From Branchinecta lynchi (taxonomy: Eukaryota > Arthropoda > Branchiopoda > Anostraca > Branchinectidae), in contig JAKZAP010000005.1 in the NCBI GenBank assembly GCA_023053575.1, positions 4,526,001 to 4,590,000 on the forward strand: a stretch of 64,000 bases of DNA, in the 5' to 3' direction. A program made the translations under genes and the position numbers. Below the pieces are notes generated by a model. That model was not told the origin of the DNA and made no database searches. It worked only from the letters and a program-made list of their open reading frames with translations. How positions within the stretch are numbered: the stretch's first letter is position 1; every line of letters starts with the position of its first letter. Shown here one piece after another: positions 10,818 through 23,193 of the stretch.

Positions 10818-12374
10818 CTGAAAGAAACAAATACATCACAACATCAAACTCAAAATCAGTTTTTATGGCAAATGCAGCTGCAGCTTCACTCAAGTGCCAT
10901 ATACCGATCACTTTTCGGTCTGTCGGTCGGTCAGGCCACTGTTTCCGATTTAGGGTACTTCCAGAAGGGCTAGGTCGATGAAACTTGGCAGGCATATCTG
11001 GGACACGACCAAACTAACTTGGAAATCGTCACTTCCCGGCCCGACCACCGTGGGGGAGTGGAGCAAAGGGGAATCCGGAATCTTAAGGAATGTATAACTT
11101 TGGAACGGGGGATTGGATCTTCATGGAACTTGATTTTTGGAAAGAGTTCGTGTCTCGGATGTCCCATTTCAAGTCCGGACCGAATCTGATGAACGTGTGT
11201 GGGGATGGGGGGGGGGAGTCAGAGAGAGGAACCGGAAATCTTGTGACACGCTTAGAGTGGAGCGATTGGGATGAAACTTAGTTGGAAGAACACGTGCAAG
11301 CCCTATATTCGTCAATGACAGAACCGGACCGGATCTGAGCACTGTGTGGCGAGTTCGACGGGGGGGGGGGGGGGGCGGAGTTCAGGAGTTCCGGTGATCA
11401 CGACTTTGATACTTCCAGATGTGCTAGAACGATGAAACTCGGCTTGAAGGTTAGAGACCATGATTGGCTTAGAATTAGAAATAGTCAGTTCCCCGACCAG
11501 ACGATCGTGGGGGGAGTGGAGGGAGGGGGAATCTTGAGCCTTGAGGTATGTATAACTTTCGAACGGGTGATTGACTGATCGGGTCTTAATGAAACTTGAT
11601 ATTTGGAAAGACATCGTGTCTCAAATGTCCTAATTAAAGTCCGGATCTGATTCGATCAATGTTAGGGGGGGGGGGATGGAGGGGTCAACCGGAAATCTTG
11701 TACTCGATTAGGGCGGAGCGATCACAATGAAACTTGGTTGGAAGAACAAGCACAAGCCCTAGCTACATCAGTGACAGAACCGGCATGAGTTCGGGAACTG
11801 TGGGGGGAGTCTGGGCGGGAGGGGAGGGGTCCGGAATTCCGGTGATCACGAATAAAGGTACTTCCAGGTGTGCTAGGACGATGAAACTTGGTTTAGACAT
11901 TAGAGACTTGACAAGATTGGCTTAGAGATGGTCACTTATCAGATCCCACCATCCCTTAAAGTACTAATCCTAACCGCAAAGTACAAAAATTATTTTAAAG
12001 CAAATTATACATTTTCATGATCCCCATGAGTCCATGATCATTTTAGTCTTAAGGGTTTTGCTCAAAAATCAATTTTGAGCACCCTTAAAGCAGTGATGTC
12101 GACAAGACCAAAACGTCAAGACCAAGGCCAAGACCAAGATTTTCGCATCGGAATTAAGACCAAGACCAAGATTTTGGCCCTGGTATCGAGACCAAGACCA
12201 AGAATTCAGCTCTGGTCTTAAGACCAAGATCAACACCAAGACCGAGACCAAGAAAGTCTATTTTACCAGATTGAGTGAGGAATTACTTTTCTAGCTGAGC
12301 CTAACTACGGGAAAATAATGAATAGTAAGCTGATTATATTTCTGTCAATAAAAACGCACATACAATTTATATAA

Positions 12375-15339
12375 TCATATGCCAATTTCTCTGTTGCATT
12401 TTAAATAAACCAATACTGCCAATAGTTTCTGGGACATCCTCGCTCTATGCGGTCTCGTAAATAGTCCACTGTGGCTGAACACTCGCTCCACTGGTGCTGA
12501 AGTTGCTGGAACGCAGAAAACCTTCTCGTATAGGGGATTTAGGCGCGAAAAGGCAGGATGCTCTTTCAGTTTCTTCCAGGGGTCATCAGATGAAAAGAAT
12601 GACGGGATAACTTCTAGGGCTGCAAGAACTGATGACCGCATAGACTGCGTCTGAGCGGTGGAATGTGTAGCCTGTCTTCGCCTGTCGTAAGAAGCGAAGA
12701 GAGTGGTTCGGTGAACTTTCAATGGAGGCTCAGGATCTCTCAACCAATGCTGCGGCTTCGGTTTCATCTACGGAATTTGCTTCGCGAAGAATGTAGTCAA
12801 GGATTTCGTTCTTCAGCTCCAACTTAAGATCCGGATTTCCTGGATGGTCTTCTTCAAGCCATACCAGGCCATAAACAGGGTCTAGGACGCTGGCAACCAA
12901 GTACAGCATGTTTCCGAAAGAACTGTAGTCCAAAAGGGCAGTTTCCATGCAAGGTAGGATCTTCAACAGCTGCAGGAGACCGTTGAACCTTCGAGAGAAC
13001 GAGCTGTGAAGCGCTGCCACAAGACTTGAATGATATTTCGTTGACTTTTTCTGCGTAAAGAGATCTGCGATCTGCGTAAAGAGATTTTTGGATATAGTAG
13101 GTTGGAGGAGGAGGATTTGGTTAAGGTGATGGGGAAGAAAAATTTTGGGGACCTTCGTCGGCTTGGGAGGTTCCTCAAGCAGTCCATGGAGCATCGGGAG
13201 CGTTTTTTGGAGTAAGGGTTCCCTCCTTTCGGCGTAAACATTGTGTTTGTGAGTGCTATTTTGTGTTTATGTTATTTTCCTACCATGGCCCGACGGGCTT
13301 TTTGGAAATAAATTCATTCATTCATTCATGGCCAAGTGCTTATGGAGAGCCACCACCGACGGAACGACGATACCAATCGTAGCGTAAGTTTCTCCCTGAC
13401 AGACGTCAGTGGCTTCCGCGAACGGCTGAAGTACTTCCACTAGTTCAGCCAAAGCTGCATGTTCTTTCGAGGAAAGAATCAGGTGTGGCATTTGCTTGTC
13501 CCGGAGAAGCTGCGTTAGCTTCCCGCTGTCAAGCATGCTGACTACCGAAAGTTGCTTGTGAACGCTGCTCCATCTCGTTGCGTTGGTAGCTGGTACTGAA
13601 CGATTCTTCCCAAAGATGTAATCAAAGGCCTCACGAAACTGCGTGCTTTGATGAACGATGTTGGCTAGCTTGTTGCACTTGACGATGACTGAAGCTGATC
13701 CGCCGAGTTTGTCCAACCCATCTTTGACAACAAGCTGAAGTGTGTGGGCATAGCAGGGAAGTCTTCCAAGACTAACTTTACTTATGCTGCTCTGTACGTC
13801 ATCTTCGTCTCCTTCTTGCAGATCCAGCCAAAGGTCTTCGTCGTCTAAAAAGTTAGGGGCAGCTCCGTCTGTTGGGTCTTCGGTTTCGTCTCCTTGTAGC
13901 AAATCGCCAAGGACTTTGAAAGCTTTCTTCATGTTGCTAGCGTTGTCGGTCGTTACGTAAGTCATCTTCGTGTCAACTCCGTTTACTTCAAGAGTACTTT
14001 CAAGGTGCTCGGCAATTCGTTCTCCAGTGTGTGAGCCTCTGAATTCTTCAAAGGTTAGAAGAGCTGACTTTGGCTGGAAGTCGATGAACGTGTGGACTGT
14101 AATCGCAGAATATGCATGGCAGTTCCTGTCGCTCCATAGATCAAGCGTCCCAGCTACGAATTTTGCTTGTGCCAGGAAATTCTTCACCGAAACTTCCTTT
14201 TTCGTGCGTAGCTCCGGAATTCTGGTACCTGATATCGTACTGCGTGCAGGCAAACAAAGCTTCGGATCCATATCGGCGACAAATTTTCGGAAGGATTGGT
14301 TCTCAACAAGTGATATTGGCAGGCTGCAGCTGATGATAAGATTTTCCAAGAGTGACTTCTCAAATCTTCGTTGTACGGGGTGATCTCTAGCGTAGTGAGC
14401 TCCAGCGGAGTCTGTCACAGAGTGGAAGCCAAAACCAGTAAGCAATATCTGACTGGAACTGGAAGCTGGAGATTTCGTGATGTACGACTCGTATACAGAA
14501 ACGTGCTTCCGCCTCAGATGTTTGAAAAAGGTCAACATAGCTTTTAGTCCAAGTTTGTTTAAAAAAATTTCTCCTCGAAAATTAGTGGCCGAAAAGGGGT
14601 TGGTCAACCGATTAACCAAGATTTTACTAGATGTTTTGGAGGACGAACGAAAAGAGAGTACAAATTTGAAAATTAGAATGTTGCTCTTTGGTTGCGTTTT
14701 CTGGTACTATGTTCTTTAGTTCCGCCAAACTAGAGACAGCTCACCCCCGAACTGGATTATCCTCATTCAGATTCTAGTTCCGACCAGGACCTGATGTGAC
14801 TTTCGGATTATCTAGCGACACAGCTGAACTTTTAGCAACCAAATACACATAGCAAAATATCAAACAAAACGCGAAAGATTTGGCTCATGTATGAAAAGAA
14901 AGTGTCATTTGGCAGTTGGTTTTTATATAATTCTACAATTTCATCGTCATTTCTGCTAACATTCAGCCAATGATCAAGATGAAATGGAATGATTTTCGAC
15001 CCGCCAAATAAGTCATGTGTGGGGAGAGCTGATACGCATAATTTGAAGGAGAATAATTTCCTCTGTCCGTTTTGCATCATGCTGACTGGATCTTAGAGAA
15101 AAGGTACATTTTTTTTACCAGCAATCATCCATGTCCATATTGTACGTTGCTACGAATAAAAAATGTCAGCAATAACTGTACATACTGCATGCTTACCTTA
15201 CAAAAGTAGAAGAAACCCCTTTACTGTCAGTGCTCTTTTCGTTGCAGAACTTACAAACAGCGGACCACTTCCGAGTTTTTTCACAAAGCTGAAAGTTGGT
15301 AAACGCATACTTCACCACTGAAGGTTCCTTGGTAGCCAT
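12375..15339 (-). pseudogene. hAT transposase (BED-finger type), broken
   Basis: A BED zinc-finger start is at 15339-15200 (CKFCNEKS), with the His part FKHLRRKHVSVYE in the next piece. The long piece 14619-13318 has the RNase H-like core: TLDLWSDRNCHAYSAITVHT, TTDNASNMKKAF, CYAHTLQLVVKDGL, ATRWSSVHKQ and LQPFAEATDVCQGE. The pieces 13194-12730 and 12767-12375 hold the C-terminal half, including the dimerisation block PATSAPVERVFSHSGLFTRP. Breaks: the BED exon does not join in frame by any clear splice, a LINE tail is inserted at ~13080-13329, and a frameshift lies near 12740-12760. It is therefore not functional as it stands. Confidence 0.9.
13080..13329 (+). mobile_element. LINE 3' end inserted in the hAT transposase
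   Basis: Plus-strand C-terminal reverse-transcriptase tail LRRLGRFLKQSMEHRERFLE then stop, a 3' UTR with ATGGCCCGACGGGCTTTTTG and an (ATTC)n tail at 13310-13329. Same family as 39020-39507. Confidence 0.85.
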
Positions 15340-16124
15340 TATTGTGTTACTGAAGAAACTCACCTTGAACATTTGCTTATATAGCAACGATCGCTATGAA
15401 TAACCCTAAATAATTTGATCCGCTAATCTCTTGACCTCCAAAATGTGTCCTGATGATGCAATCCATTATTAACCTTATCCTGCTTTGCAACATTTTGAAA
15501 AGTTTCGAAATTAATCCGGATGTAATTAGGGTCTTGAAGACCAGCCTCGGTCTTGAAGACCAGGCTAGGTCTTGACAACCGGAAGCGCAAGAACAACACC
15601 AAGACCAAGAATTTGCGACTGGTCTTAAGACCAAGACCAAGATTGTCGACATCGGTCTTGAGACTGGTCTTAAGACCAAGACCAAGATTCAAGACTACAT
15701 CTCTGCCTTAAAGTGCGTATCTAATCGAAAAGTCAAAAAATACTTTTGACCAAACGATACCTGTTCATGACCCCCACGGGTTTTGCTCACAAGTGAACTC
15801 TTGAAAGTACAAACAGTATTTTTTTTTTTTAGCAAAATATACATTTTCATGATTCCGATGAGCTTATCATCATTTGTGCTTCATCAGTGTTCATTACATT
15901 ACAGATGAACCTCTAGTTGCCCTTAAAGTGAGCATAATCACAGTGAAATGCAAAAATAAAGTAGTTTTTACGAACGATACATCTCTTGATTTCCAAGGAC
16001 CCATGATCATTCTTATCTCAGGGGTTCTATTTACACATGATCGCAGCAAACCCACGAATTGACGAATTCCTACTTTCCTCCTTCGACCCGGCCTTGCAAG
16101 TGCCATATGAGCTTCCAGCTCTTG

Positions 16125-16804
16125 TTTGTTATATTCATAATGAAATTAACTATTTATGATTGTAAATTTGCTTAGTGTTACAAATCTAAAGAAGCAAGAC
16201 AAAATAAATCTTCTCTCGAGCGAGATTCAGTTTACAGATTCTTGGTAAATTAAAAGGATGAAAACAACTGAAATATCCATGTGACAGGTAGATTGAGAGG
16301 ATGCACGGCGTCACTAATGTCCTGAAAGTGAACTCTGGTGGACACTCCTACCTTTTCCAGCTATGTCTAGAGTAAGATAATGAATGCAGTGCCGACTATA
16401 CCCTTAGGCCGGTTAGGCCGATGCTGGGGGGCCAGGGCAAACGAGAGGCCAAACAGCAGGTGTAAATGTTCATGTTTTTTAGTTCGTTTGTGGATGGAGT
16501 CATTAACTATTTTCTGCTTGAAATGCCGACAAAAGGGCTAAACTGTTGATGAGTGGTCACCGCTTTTATTTCTTAGTTCTATAACTATGTTAATACACCA
16601 AGAATTGTGTTTGCTAATGTGCTGGCATTTTTACGTTACTCATGAAAAGGGGCCAAAAACCCATGTATGGCCTAGGGTCCACCAAAATTAAAAGACTGTA
16701 CTGAATGAATGCACAAGTTAGAAGTTACGACACAAAGTAGGATAAAATCTGGCGATTCCCTCCCCGACAATAAGCTAACAGTAAAAAAGCTAAAAGTTGC
16801 ATAC
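16125..16804. other. SLC12 intron 9, no recognised feature
   Basis: Intronic sequence next to exon 9. No transposon ends or ORFs that I can support. Confidence 0.55.
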
Positions 16805-16926
16805 CTTGAAGGTAGGTCTCCATCCAATGGGCTTGATGAAGGACTGATGGAACGTGCAAAAATTCATGAGTGCAAACGTAGCCAGAAAGAAGTCAGAGAT
16901 CAGAAGGGCAATAGTGTTCAGTTCGG
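16805..16926 (-). CDS. SLC12A1/2/3-like: SLC12 cotransporter, exon 9 (TM9-TM10)
   Basis: A 122-base exon (residues 545-585) after TTTTTAG and before GTATGC. The translation [20 protein letters not shown] then [20 protein letters not shown] matches [38 protein letters not shown] of NKCC1, the best-conserved block of the C-terminal half of the membrane domain. It joins exon 8 through a split GCC codon and exon 10 in phase 0. A TTAA-flanked MITE lies only ~50 bases upstream of its acceptor. Confidence 0.95.
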
Positions 16927-16978
16927 CTAAAAATGAACATTTAACATAAATACAATCCGCGCGGAAACACGTGTTTAA

Positions 16979-18543
16979 AGGCACAGAAAACTAGACTACG
17001 CAACTTTCGGCCATCAAACCGACCTGGGGGCTTAGATAAGGATCCATGGACTTCTTGTTGACAAGACCCCCCTTCTTTGTTATCTCGAACCCCCTCCTTA
17101 GTGTTCCCAAAGCTAGCTGGCAGGCCCTTGCCCCTTATGCACTGTAATTATGCACTTATGCACTGTCAAAGTTCACCTTTGGCCGTGTTTCGGCCATAGT
17201 ATCGGGGTAGTAGTCAAGAGGTCGTGCGTTCGATTCCTACTCCCGGCACACAAACCTTTTGCTTTTTGGGATCCCGAAACGTAAGTGGAGGGATAACTAT
17301 GACATCGCAAAAGTTGTCCGTCTGTCCGTCTTTTATTCCTTTTCTAGTTTTTAGCTATTCGGATTAAACTTGATTGATTGATTGATTGATTGTAAGCACG
17401 ATAACTCTCGAAGCGAATGAGATATTTTGATGAAACTTGGTGTGAGGATTGTTAGGGTCAAGGGTAAGGTCGAGTTCGTAGATGGGCTCTGTAGCCCTAT
17501 ATTTAGGGGTGGGGGAGGGGGTTCAAAGTAAGGGACAAACAAATTATTTTAAGAAGACATGCTGAGCACGATGGTGAAAATCATTTTCTCGCTGGACAAG
17601 TAGTTCGTCCGGAATCCGTAAAAGCCGGAAAGTTTGTTAAAAGTAAAAGTTTCATCTGAAGTTGATTAAATGTTTGATTTAGGGGTAAGAAGACATGCTG
17701 AACACGATGGTGAAAACCATTTTCTCGCTGGACAAGCAGTTCGTCCGGAATCCGGCAAAAAGCGGAGAGTTGGTTAGAAGTAAAAGTTTCATCTGAAGTT
17801 GATTAAATGTTTGATTTAGAAGTAAGAAGACATGCTGAGCACGATGGTGGAAACCATTTTCTCGCCGGACAACTAGTTCGCCTGGAATCCGGCCAAAGCC
17901 GGAAAATATGTCAAAAGCAAAAGTTTTATCTGAAGTGGATTAGATGTTAGATTTAGGGGTAACAAGATACGCTGAGTCTGTATATGGCAATCATTATTTA
18001 CCCGGACATATAATTAGTCCGGAATACGGTTGTACCTGCATTTTTTTAAGTCAAAGTTCTATTTAATGTTGATTAGATGTTCTTATAGGGATAAGGAGAT
18101 ACGCTGGATTCGTTCCTGAATTTTCTTTTTTTGCTGGACTAGTAGTTCGCTCGGAATTCGGGTGAAACCGCAATTTGGCGGTTATGGGCGCAATATTTGG
18201 CGCAATAAAGCAGGAAGTTTCAGTCAGTATCGTTAAAATAGATATGGCCTATAGAGGTATAGATTGATAGATAGATGGAATATCTGAACTGGGTTTTCTT
18301 TGATGATTAGCCTGGCGAAGGCCGGATCTGGCGAAGACAAGACCCAATTATCCGAATCAAATCTTAGATTTTTGGGATCCCATCGACACCTCTGGTCTTG
18401 TTTTCTACTAACTCAAAAGTCGAATTCTCGGAAACTGCAGTGGTCGTAACGAGATTTTTTCTTACTCTCAATATCGACTCAGGGTCATTCTTGATATGTC
18501 AGCTAGCTCCCCGAGTCAAGTTTGAGTCAAGTTTTCTGTTCCG
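16979..18543 (-). mobile_element. TTAA-flanked MITE with tRNA-like core, interrupted
   Basis: TTAA at 16975-16978 and 18544-18547; inverted ends AGGCACAGAAAACTAGACT / AGTCAAGTTTTCTGTTCCG. Its unbroken relative is 48256-48689. It carries a tRNA-like segment at ~17205-17250 and is split by the family B element 17268-18404. Confidence 0.85.
17268..18404 (+). mobile_element. HINE-like family B element with filled/empty site
   Basis: Starts GGGATCCCGAAACGTAAGTG and ends GGGATCCCATCGACACCTCT then GGTCTTGTTTT, with three to four ~125-bp minisatellite units (GGGGTAAGAAGACATGCTGA, TTCGTCCGGAATCCGG). The empty site in 48256-48689 shows insertion between T-rich CTTTTT and TCTACT. Target preference, internal minisatellite and TCTTGTT end suggest a Helentron-associated element; this is inference. 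Confidence 0.75.
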
Positions 18544-19066
18544 TTAAGTCCTGTTTCTCCCTTGTGTTTAACGGCCGCATTTTTCTTTGCTGTTCAATTT
18601 CAGCAATAAAACAATTCTCAAGCGTTGGATAAGTCTAGAGTCCAACTAATAACACCGCCCATAAATTACTGCCAAGCGGAGGTTATGAATCATAGTCACA
18701 AACAGAAAAAAAGGAGTTAAAGATTAGGCTAATATCACTAAAAGGATTAGTTTATAGCATAGCTAATAAGAAAATGAAACAGTAGCGAGCATTCGAAAAT
18801 TTAATTAACACTAATTAGCACTCTTTGAAGTGCTGACGTTGTCAAACATAAAGGGATATGCACAGATTTTTACCCATTCGACAGCAAAAAAATCAAGAGC
18901 TAAAATCGCATATGGCATTTGCAGTGACAGTTAGCATGGACATTAGCCAAGAGACGTATTATCAAATGCAGACGGCTAGGTCGGACTTGCTAATGTCTAC
19001 GGACGAGTTTGACGTCTAGGACGTAATCGTAATAGTTGCGTCATTCTCTCCTGGGTGCCAACGGAT

Positions 19067-19765
19067 CAGAGCAAAATAACACTAGAGAGTAGCGATAGTA
19101 CTTGAAAAAATTGACACACACTCTAATAGCATCGATACTAGCACCAGTAGCGATAGAGGATGTCCCTACTGAAAATCATTCAGCTGTTCACCAGCGCTGG
19201 CTCCGGTAACTTCATATCCTGAACAATGCAAACAAATGATACAGCCTCCATTGTTTCCTTGCTGTGTGCAGACCGTAGGCTTGCTTTACTAGAATTTCTA
19301 AACCCGCAAGTTGTCTCGCTTTAAATGCCGCAAGCGTAGTGGGCGGCGCTGCGAAAATGGCCCGTTTGCAAAGTATGGCCGTTGGCGCTACTCCTTAGTG
19401 TTATTTTGCTGTGACTAGGGAGTAGCGGCAAGACATGACAAAACTGACCCACACCCGAATAGCATGGACAGTAGCTTCACCAGTGATACAGAACGACCAT
19501 ACTGAATCAGTCTTTCACTTAATCAGTCTTTCACCAGCGTCGGCTCCGATAACTTCATTCTGAACATAGCAAAAAAATGATACAGCCGCCATTGTTTTCT
19601 TGGCGTGTGCAGACCGCACCTTTGCTTTACTAGAAATTTCTGAACCCAAAAGTTTGTCTCGCTTTAAATGCCGCACGTGTAGTGGGTGGCGCTATGAGTA
19701 TGGGCCGTTGGCAAATTATGTAAAGCATAGGTATTGAGGCTACTCCCTAGTGTTAATTTGCTCTG
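19067..19765 (+). mobile_element. dimeric hAT MITE (699 bp)
   Basis: Two ~350-bp family members in direct order share one junction (TTATTTTGCTGTGACTAGGG at 19401-19420). Outer flanks CAACGGAT / GGACGGAT are a 6-of-8 target duplication. Confidence 0.82.
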
Positions 19766-20439
19766 GGACGGATGGTCGGATCGCCCTTTTAGTTTTACAC
19801 GGTCGTATTTGCATGATTAACCGACAACAGTGCCTATACCCAGGCCAGATCTATAAATGGTACGTTTACGGCTCTGGTCTTTTTGCTTTGCCCAGAAATA
19901 TAGCTCTAACAAAATGTAGCTGACCTATTCCGCCAATTTCCGTTCCGATCACGCCACTCTAAGCGTGCTGCAAGGGTTTCGGTAGCCGGCCGCGTCATCC
20001 AAGTCCCCAAACAGTCGCTGGTTCGAGCCTGGACCTAATTCTGCCAGCTGTCAAGTTTCTTACAATGGGACCACTCGCTCGAGTAATACCCACATGCCAC
20101 AACATCCAAATTTCCAGATTCCCCTCACTTCCTCCTCCCCTAATGGTCAATCAGATCTGATCTGAGAACTGACAAATATCAAATCGATCTGAGCCTCGTT
20201 TTTGTTGCATGCTGCAGGTCCACTTCTCGGCCGACTCCGGACTGATTCTTTCTACATCCGTTTTTGCACTGCAGTGCTTCCGAGGAAGACGGCAGCGCTT
20301 CTCGAGAATCATGGACTTGCTCCCCGACCAAGTCCGTGCTTCAGCGCTGCCGCTTCAACCAAGAAGAAAGTGAATCCAAAAACCCATATTGTGCAAAAGC
20401 AAAGAAGTGCTGCAGCAGCGATGCGACCCCCCCCCCCCC

Positions 20440-22200
20440 ACCTTTTTGAGATTCGGTAAAATTTTGGGCCGGAGGCCAAACTTTTACCAAAATTGTTCGG
20501 TATTTTTTCGATAGCAGAACTGTTTGAAATATTTAGGGGATGCGGTAGTTATACAGAATCCTAAATAGGCTCTCTGTTCAAATCTCTTCGTTATAATGAT
20601 AGGGATTCGGTATATTTGCCAGTATTTGGTAGTTTTGTAGTTTTTTCGGTAATTTTGGTGAGAGAACTTACTGAAATCATTTGGTAATTTTTCGATGCCG
20701 GAACTAGTAGGTATATTTATGGAGATCCGTAGTTACACAGAATCCCGAATAAGCTATTGGTTCAAAATTATTCGGTATCATGATTGGGATTCGGTTATTT
20801 ATTCAGTATAATTTCCAAGATTAGGAAGTTAACCACGAATACTGACTTTGTTCCAGTTTCGACGAAAGTATACCGAATATGAATATTGTTCGGTAGTCTT
20901 TCCATACCAAAACAATTCGGTATAATAACCGCGATACGCTAGTTATACAGAATCCCGAACATGCTATCGGTCTAAACTTATGCAGTATAATAACTGGGAT
21001 TCGGTAATTTATTTGTTATAATTGCCAGGATTCGGAAGTTACCACGAACCTCGAAACTCAGAAGAGGTCGAGTGAAGCACTGGTCGCAGACAAAAGGGAT
21101 GATTTATGATATCATCGATAGTCCTTACTTTTATTTTGATCCCAAAAAGAATATCTATTCATAAATATTTCGAAAATTCCGCCTGCAGCACTTTTCGTAA
21201 TATTCTCTATTTTGTGGAAGGGCTCGTCATTTTCAAGCCAATTTTAGGATTGAGATTTCGAAACACTAAAAGCTAGAATTTGGATGGAAATTAAGATAAA
21301 AATTAAAAGCAAAAAAAATTTCACATGCGGAGCTCACTTTATGTGATTACGGGTAGTTTATTGACTAGAATCTTGCTAGAATACAGTTGCTGCTGCTGCC
21401 GGAACGCCGCTCCATCCGGTTTGTGGAATTTCTTGGAGTCTCGGTGATGATGATGATGATTTATTGATCCACCAAAATTGATGATAATAAGATAAATAAC
21501 TATATAAATACACAAATCAAACAAACATTAGACCGAACTCTAATCCATTGGAACGACTAAAATAAACAACAACGTATGAAAATGGCGAAGGCAGATTGAA
21601 CACCACAAACAATGACAAAAACTTTAAAACACTTTAAAAATATTAAAATTCAAAAAAAAAAAAAAAAAAATCAAAATTTAAAACAAAACAAAACAAAAAA
21701 AAAATCATAAAAATAATTTACCGCTCATGGAGGAAAGATGATAAATTATGCTTGAGCCCTTGCAACTTACGTCTAAACTTTTCATGCTTTTTCATCATAA
21801 TTTCAAGAGGGTTTTTTAATCAACGGTATTTAATCAACGGTAAATTATAGAATTTGTAAGAGAAGCAGTTAGATTTAGCCTACAGAACAAAAAATTGATT
21901 TCGAAAATTTTCGCCGGCGGCGCTCGATTTAATTTTCTATTGGCTATAATGGGTAGAATCTGTTACTGCAATCAAACCCGGCAGTATATTCTCCCTGTGG
22001 GCTTCGCCAGAACGCTGCCTAATATTTGGCTTATCGTCTTTCACGCTGCCCTTTATTGTTACTCTTCCTACGTAATCGTTTCTGTCCCATAATTTAAAGC
22101 TCAAATTCTTAGTTCTAGGATACGGTAAAAGTTTTGAAAGATTCGGTAAAATTTTGGCTCTGCACCCCCTCCCCCCCACCGAAAATGCACTTGCGACGCC
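20440..22200. repeat. degenerate element with ATTCGGTA-type repeats
   Basis: 20445-21060 holds four to five ~150-bp degenerate units with GATTCGGTA, TTTTTCGAT and TACAGAATCCCGAA. 22120-22200 ends ...GCACTTGCGACGCCCC. Between them is A-rich, unremarkable sequence. The same family is at 56025-58245. Confidence 0.55.
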
Positions 22201-22560
22201 CCTTCTTACAGATTCGGAGGGGAATCAAGTATTGCTTGTGTTGTGCAATGTAAAGTTAATTAAAAACAAACAGAATACATAAAACCCAAAATGAAGTAGA
22301 TCCAGACTAATTTCAGCAACTGCATCTTTTTCTTTTGAGGGAAATCCATTTTGGAAGCATTCCCCGTATTCTCGCTTTTTTCCTTACGCTGAGTCCGCAC
22401 GGAGTGGGACTCCCTCTCTTCCCACCGTCCCCCGATTCCCCGAGGAGTTCTGCGGGAACTGCGAGTATACACCTGTGATCTGAAGGATGTATTTCCGCAA
22501 AATTGCGAAGACGCGGCATAGATACAGTGATACGACGTGAAGAACACAGACACGGCAAGG
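22201..22560. other. left flank of the Polinton insertion
   Basis: Intron sequence directly beside the insertion. A minus-strand open frame of 101 codons begins at the insertion point with a hydrophobic segment (VLAVSVFFTSYHCIYAAS), but it has no ATG and continues into different sequence on the other side. I do not call it a gene. Confidence 0.5.
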
Positions 22561-22566
22561 ACCAAG

Positions 22567-23193
22567 AGTAGTTATATAAAGGGGCTCCCACTCCACCCTC
22601 CCCCCAATTTCAAAACCCCATTTTAACATCAACTTCTTAAATTTTAACATCCTTTTTACCAAATTATCCCCCTTTTTAAGAACATTTTTATTTTCTTACT
22701 TCCAAAATAAAGGATACAAGAAATGAGAATATTACCCTTTACTACATATAAAATACTACAATATACACTACTTTTTTTTTTTTACATTTTTCATTTTTTA
22801 TTCAAATATTACTGAGTAAACAGTTCTAAATCCACATATGTTTCTTTGTTCTTGTTTTCGCGTACAATCGGTTGCAAAACTAGATTTTTCTTTAAAAGTA
22901 ATTCGTTAGCAATGGCATTATATTTCTGTGTTATAAACAAATCACATGGTTTGTCATTATGATTAATGACTACAACCAACTTATCACCATATTTTGTCTT
23001 AGCAATTCTCATTTTAACAATAGTATATTTCAATCCTAGAACTAGTTCTTCTTTCCTGATTGTCTCATTGTATTTATTCATTCTGATTGTATTCAAGACT
23101 TCCTTTGCGGACTCCATTTATTAGTGGATGATTTTATTAAATAAAAATCCAGACTCACAAACTCACATACATATTTTTGTTAATAATACCTAA
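22567..23193 (+). repeat. Polinton left terminal inverted repeat
   Basis: Inverted match of 35597-36226. The outer ~610 bases are almost identical to the right copy; the inner ~20 bases are slightly diverged. It contains a complete 102-codon ORF and the last 13 codons plus stop of the major capsid gene. Confidence 0.93.
22809..23117 (-). CDS. terminal-repeat protein, left copy (102 aa), unknown function
   Basis: A 102-residue basic protein encoded entirely inside the left terminal repeat; an inverted copy at 35676-35984 differs at one residue (MESAKE against MESTKE). The core LGLKYTIVKMRIAKTKYGDK then LVVVINHNDKPCDLFI looks like short beta strands around a TKYG turn. That suggests a small beta-barrel or nucleic-acid-binding fold, but this is inference only. 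The ATG lies in the TAATAAATGG start motif shared by the element's genes. It is transcribed toward the end of the element, just downstream of the capsid gene. Confidence 0.8.
   Translation of the reverse strand: MESAKEVLNTIRMNKYNETIRKEELVLGLKYTIVKMRIAKTKYGDKLVVVINHNDKPCDLFITQKYNAIANELLLKKNLVLQPIVRENKNKETYVDLELFTQ

Larger units (their letters stand above)
12091..15705 (-). mobile_element. hAT transposon, full length with 8-bp target duplication
   Basis: Flanked by identical octamers CCTTAAAG (12083-12090, 15706-15713). Imperfect terminal repeats CAGTGATGTCG / CAGAGATGTAG. Dense subterminal repeats of AAGACCAAGACCAAGA occur at both ends (12100-12255, 15530-15690), as expected for transposase-binding sites. 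It carries a broken transposase gene on the minus strand. Confidence 0.93.
10860..16124 (+). mobile_element. HINE-like family A element, split by hAT
   Basis: Starts TTTTTATGGCA...CAAGTGCCATATACCG at 10860, runs through ~290-bp minisatellite units (GATGAAACTTGG, ACTTCCAG, ATCTTGTGACACGC motifs) to ~11950, then ~130-bp units with TACATTTTCATGAT. The 3' hairpin CAAGTGCCATATGAGCTTCC then AGCTCTTGTTTG ends near 16124. The hAT element 12091-15705 interrupts it. Confidence 0.65.

Noticed and set aside
15193..15387. Host zinc-finger exon
   Set aside because: It lies inside the hAT borders and is the BED-finger part of the transposase.
22260..22565. 101-codon ORF with a signal-peptide-like start at the Polinton border
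   Set aside because: No ATG, and the sequence is not continuous with the other flank in a sensible frame.
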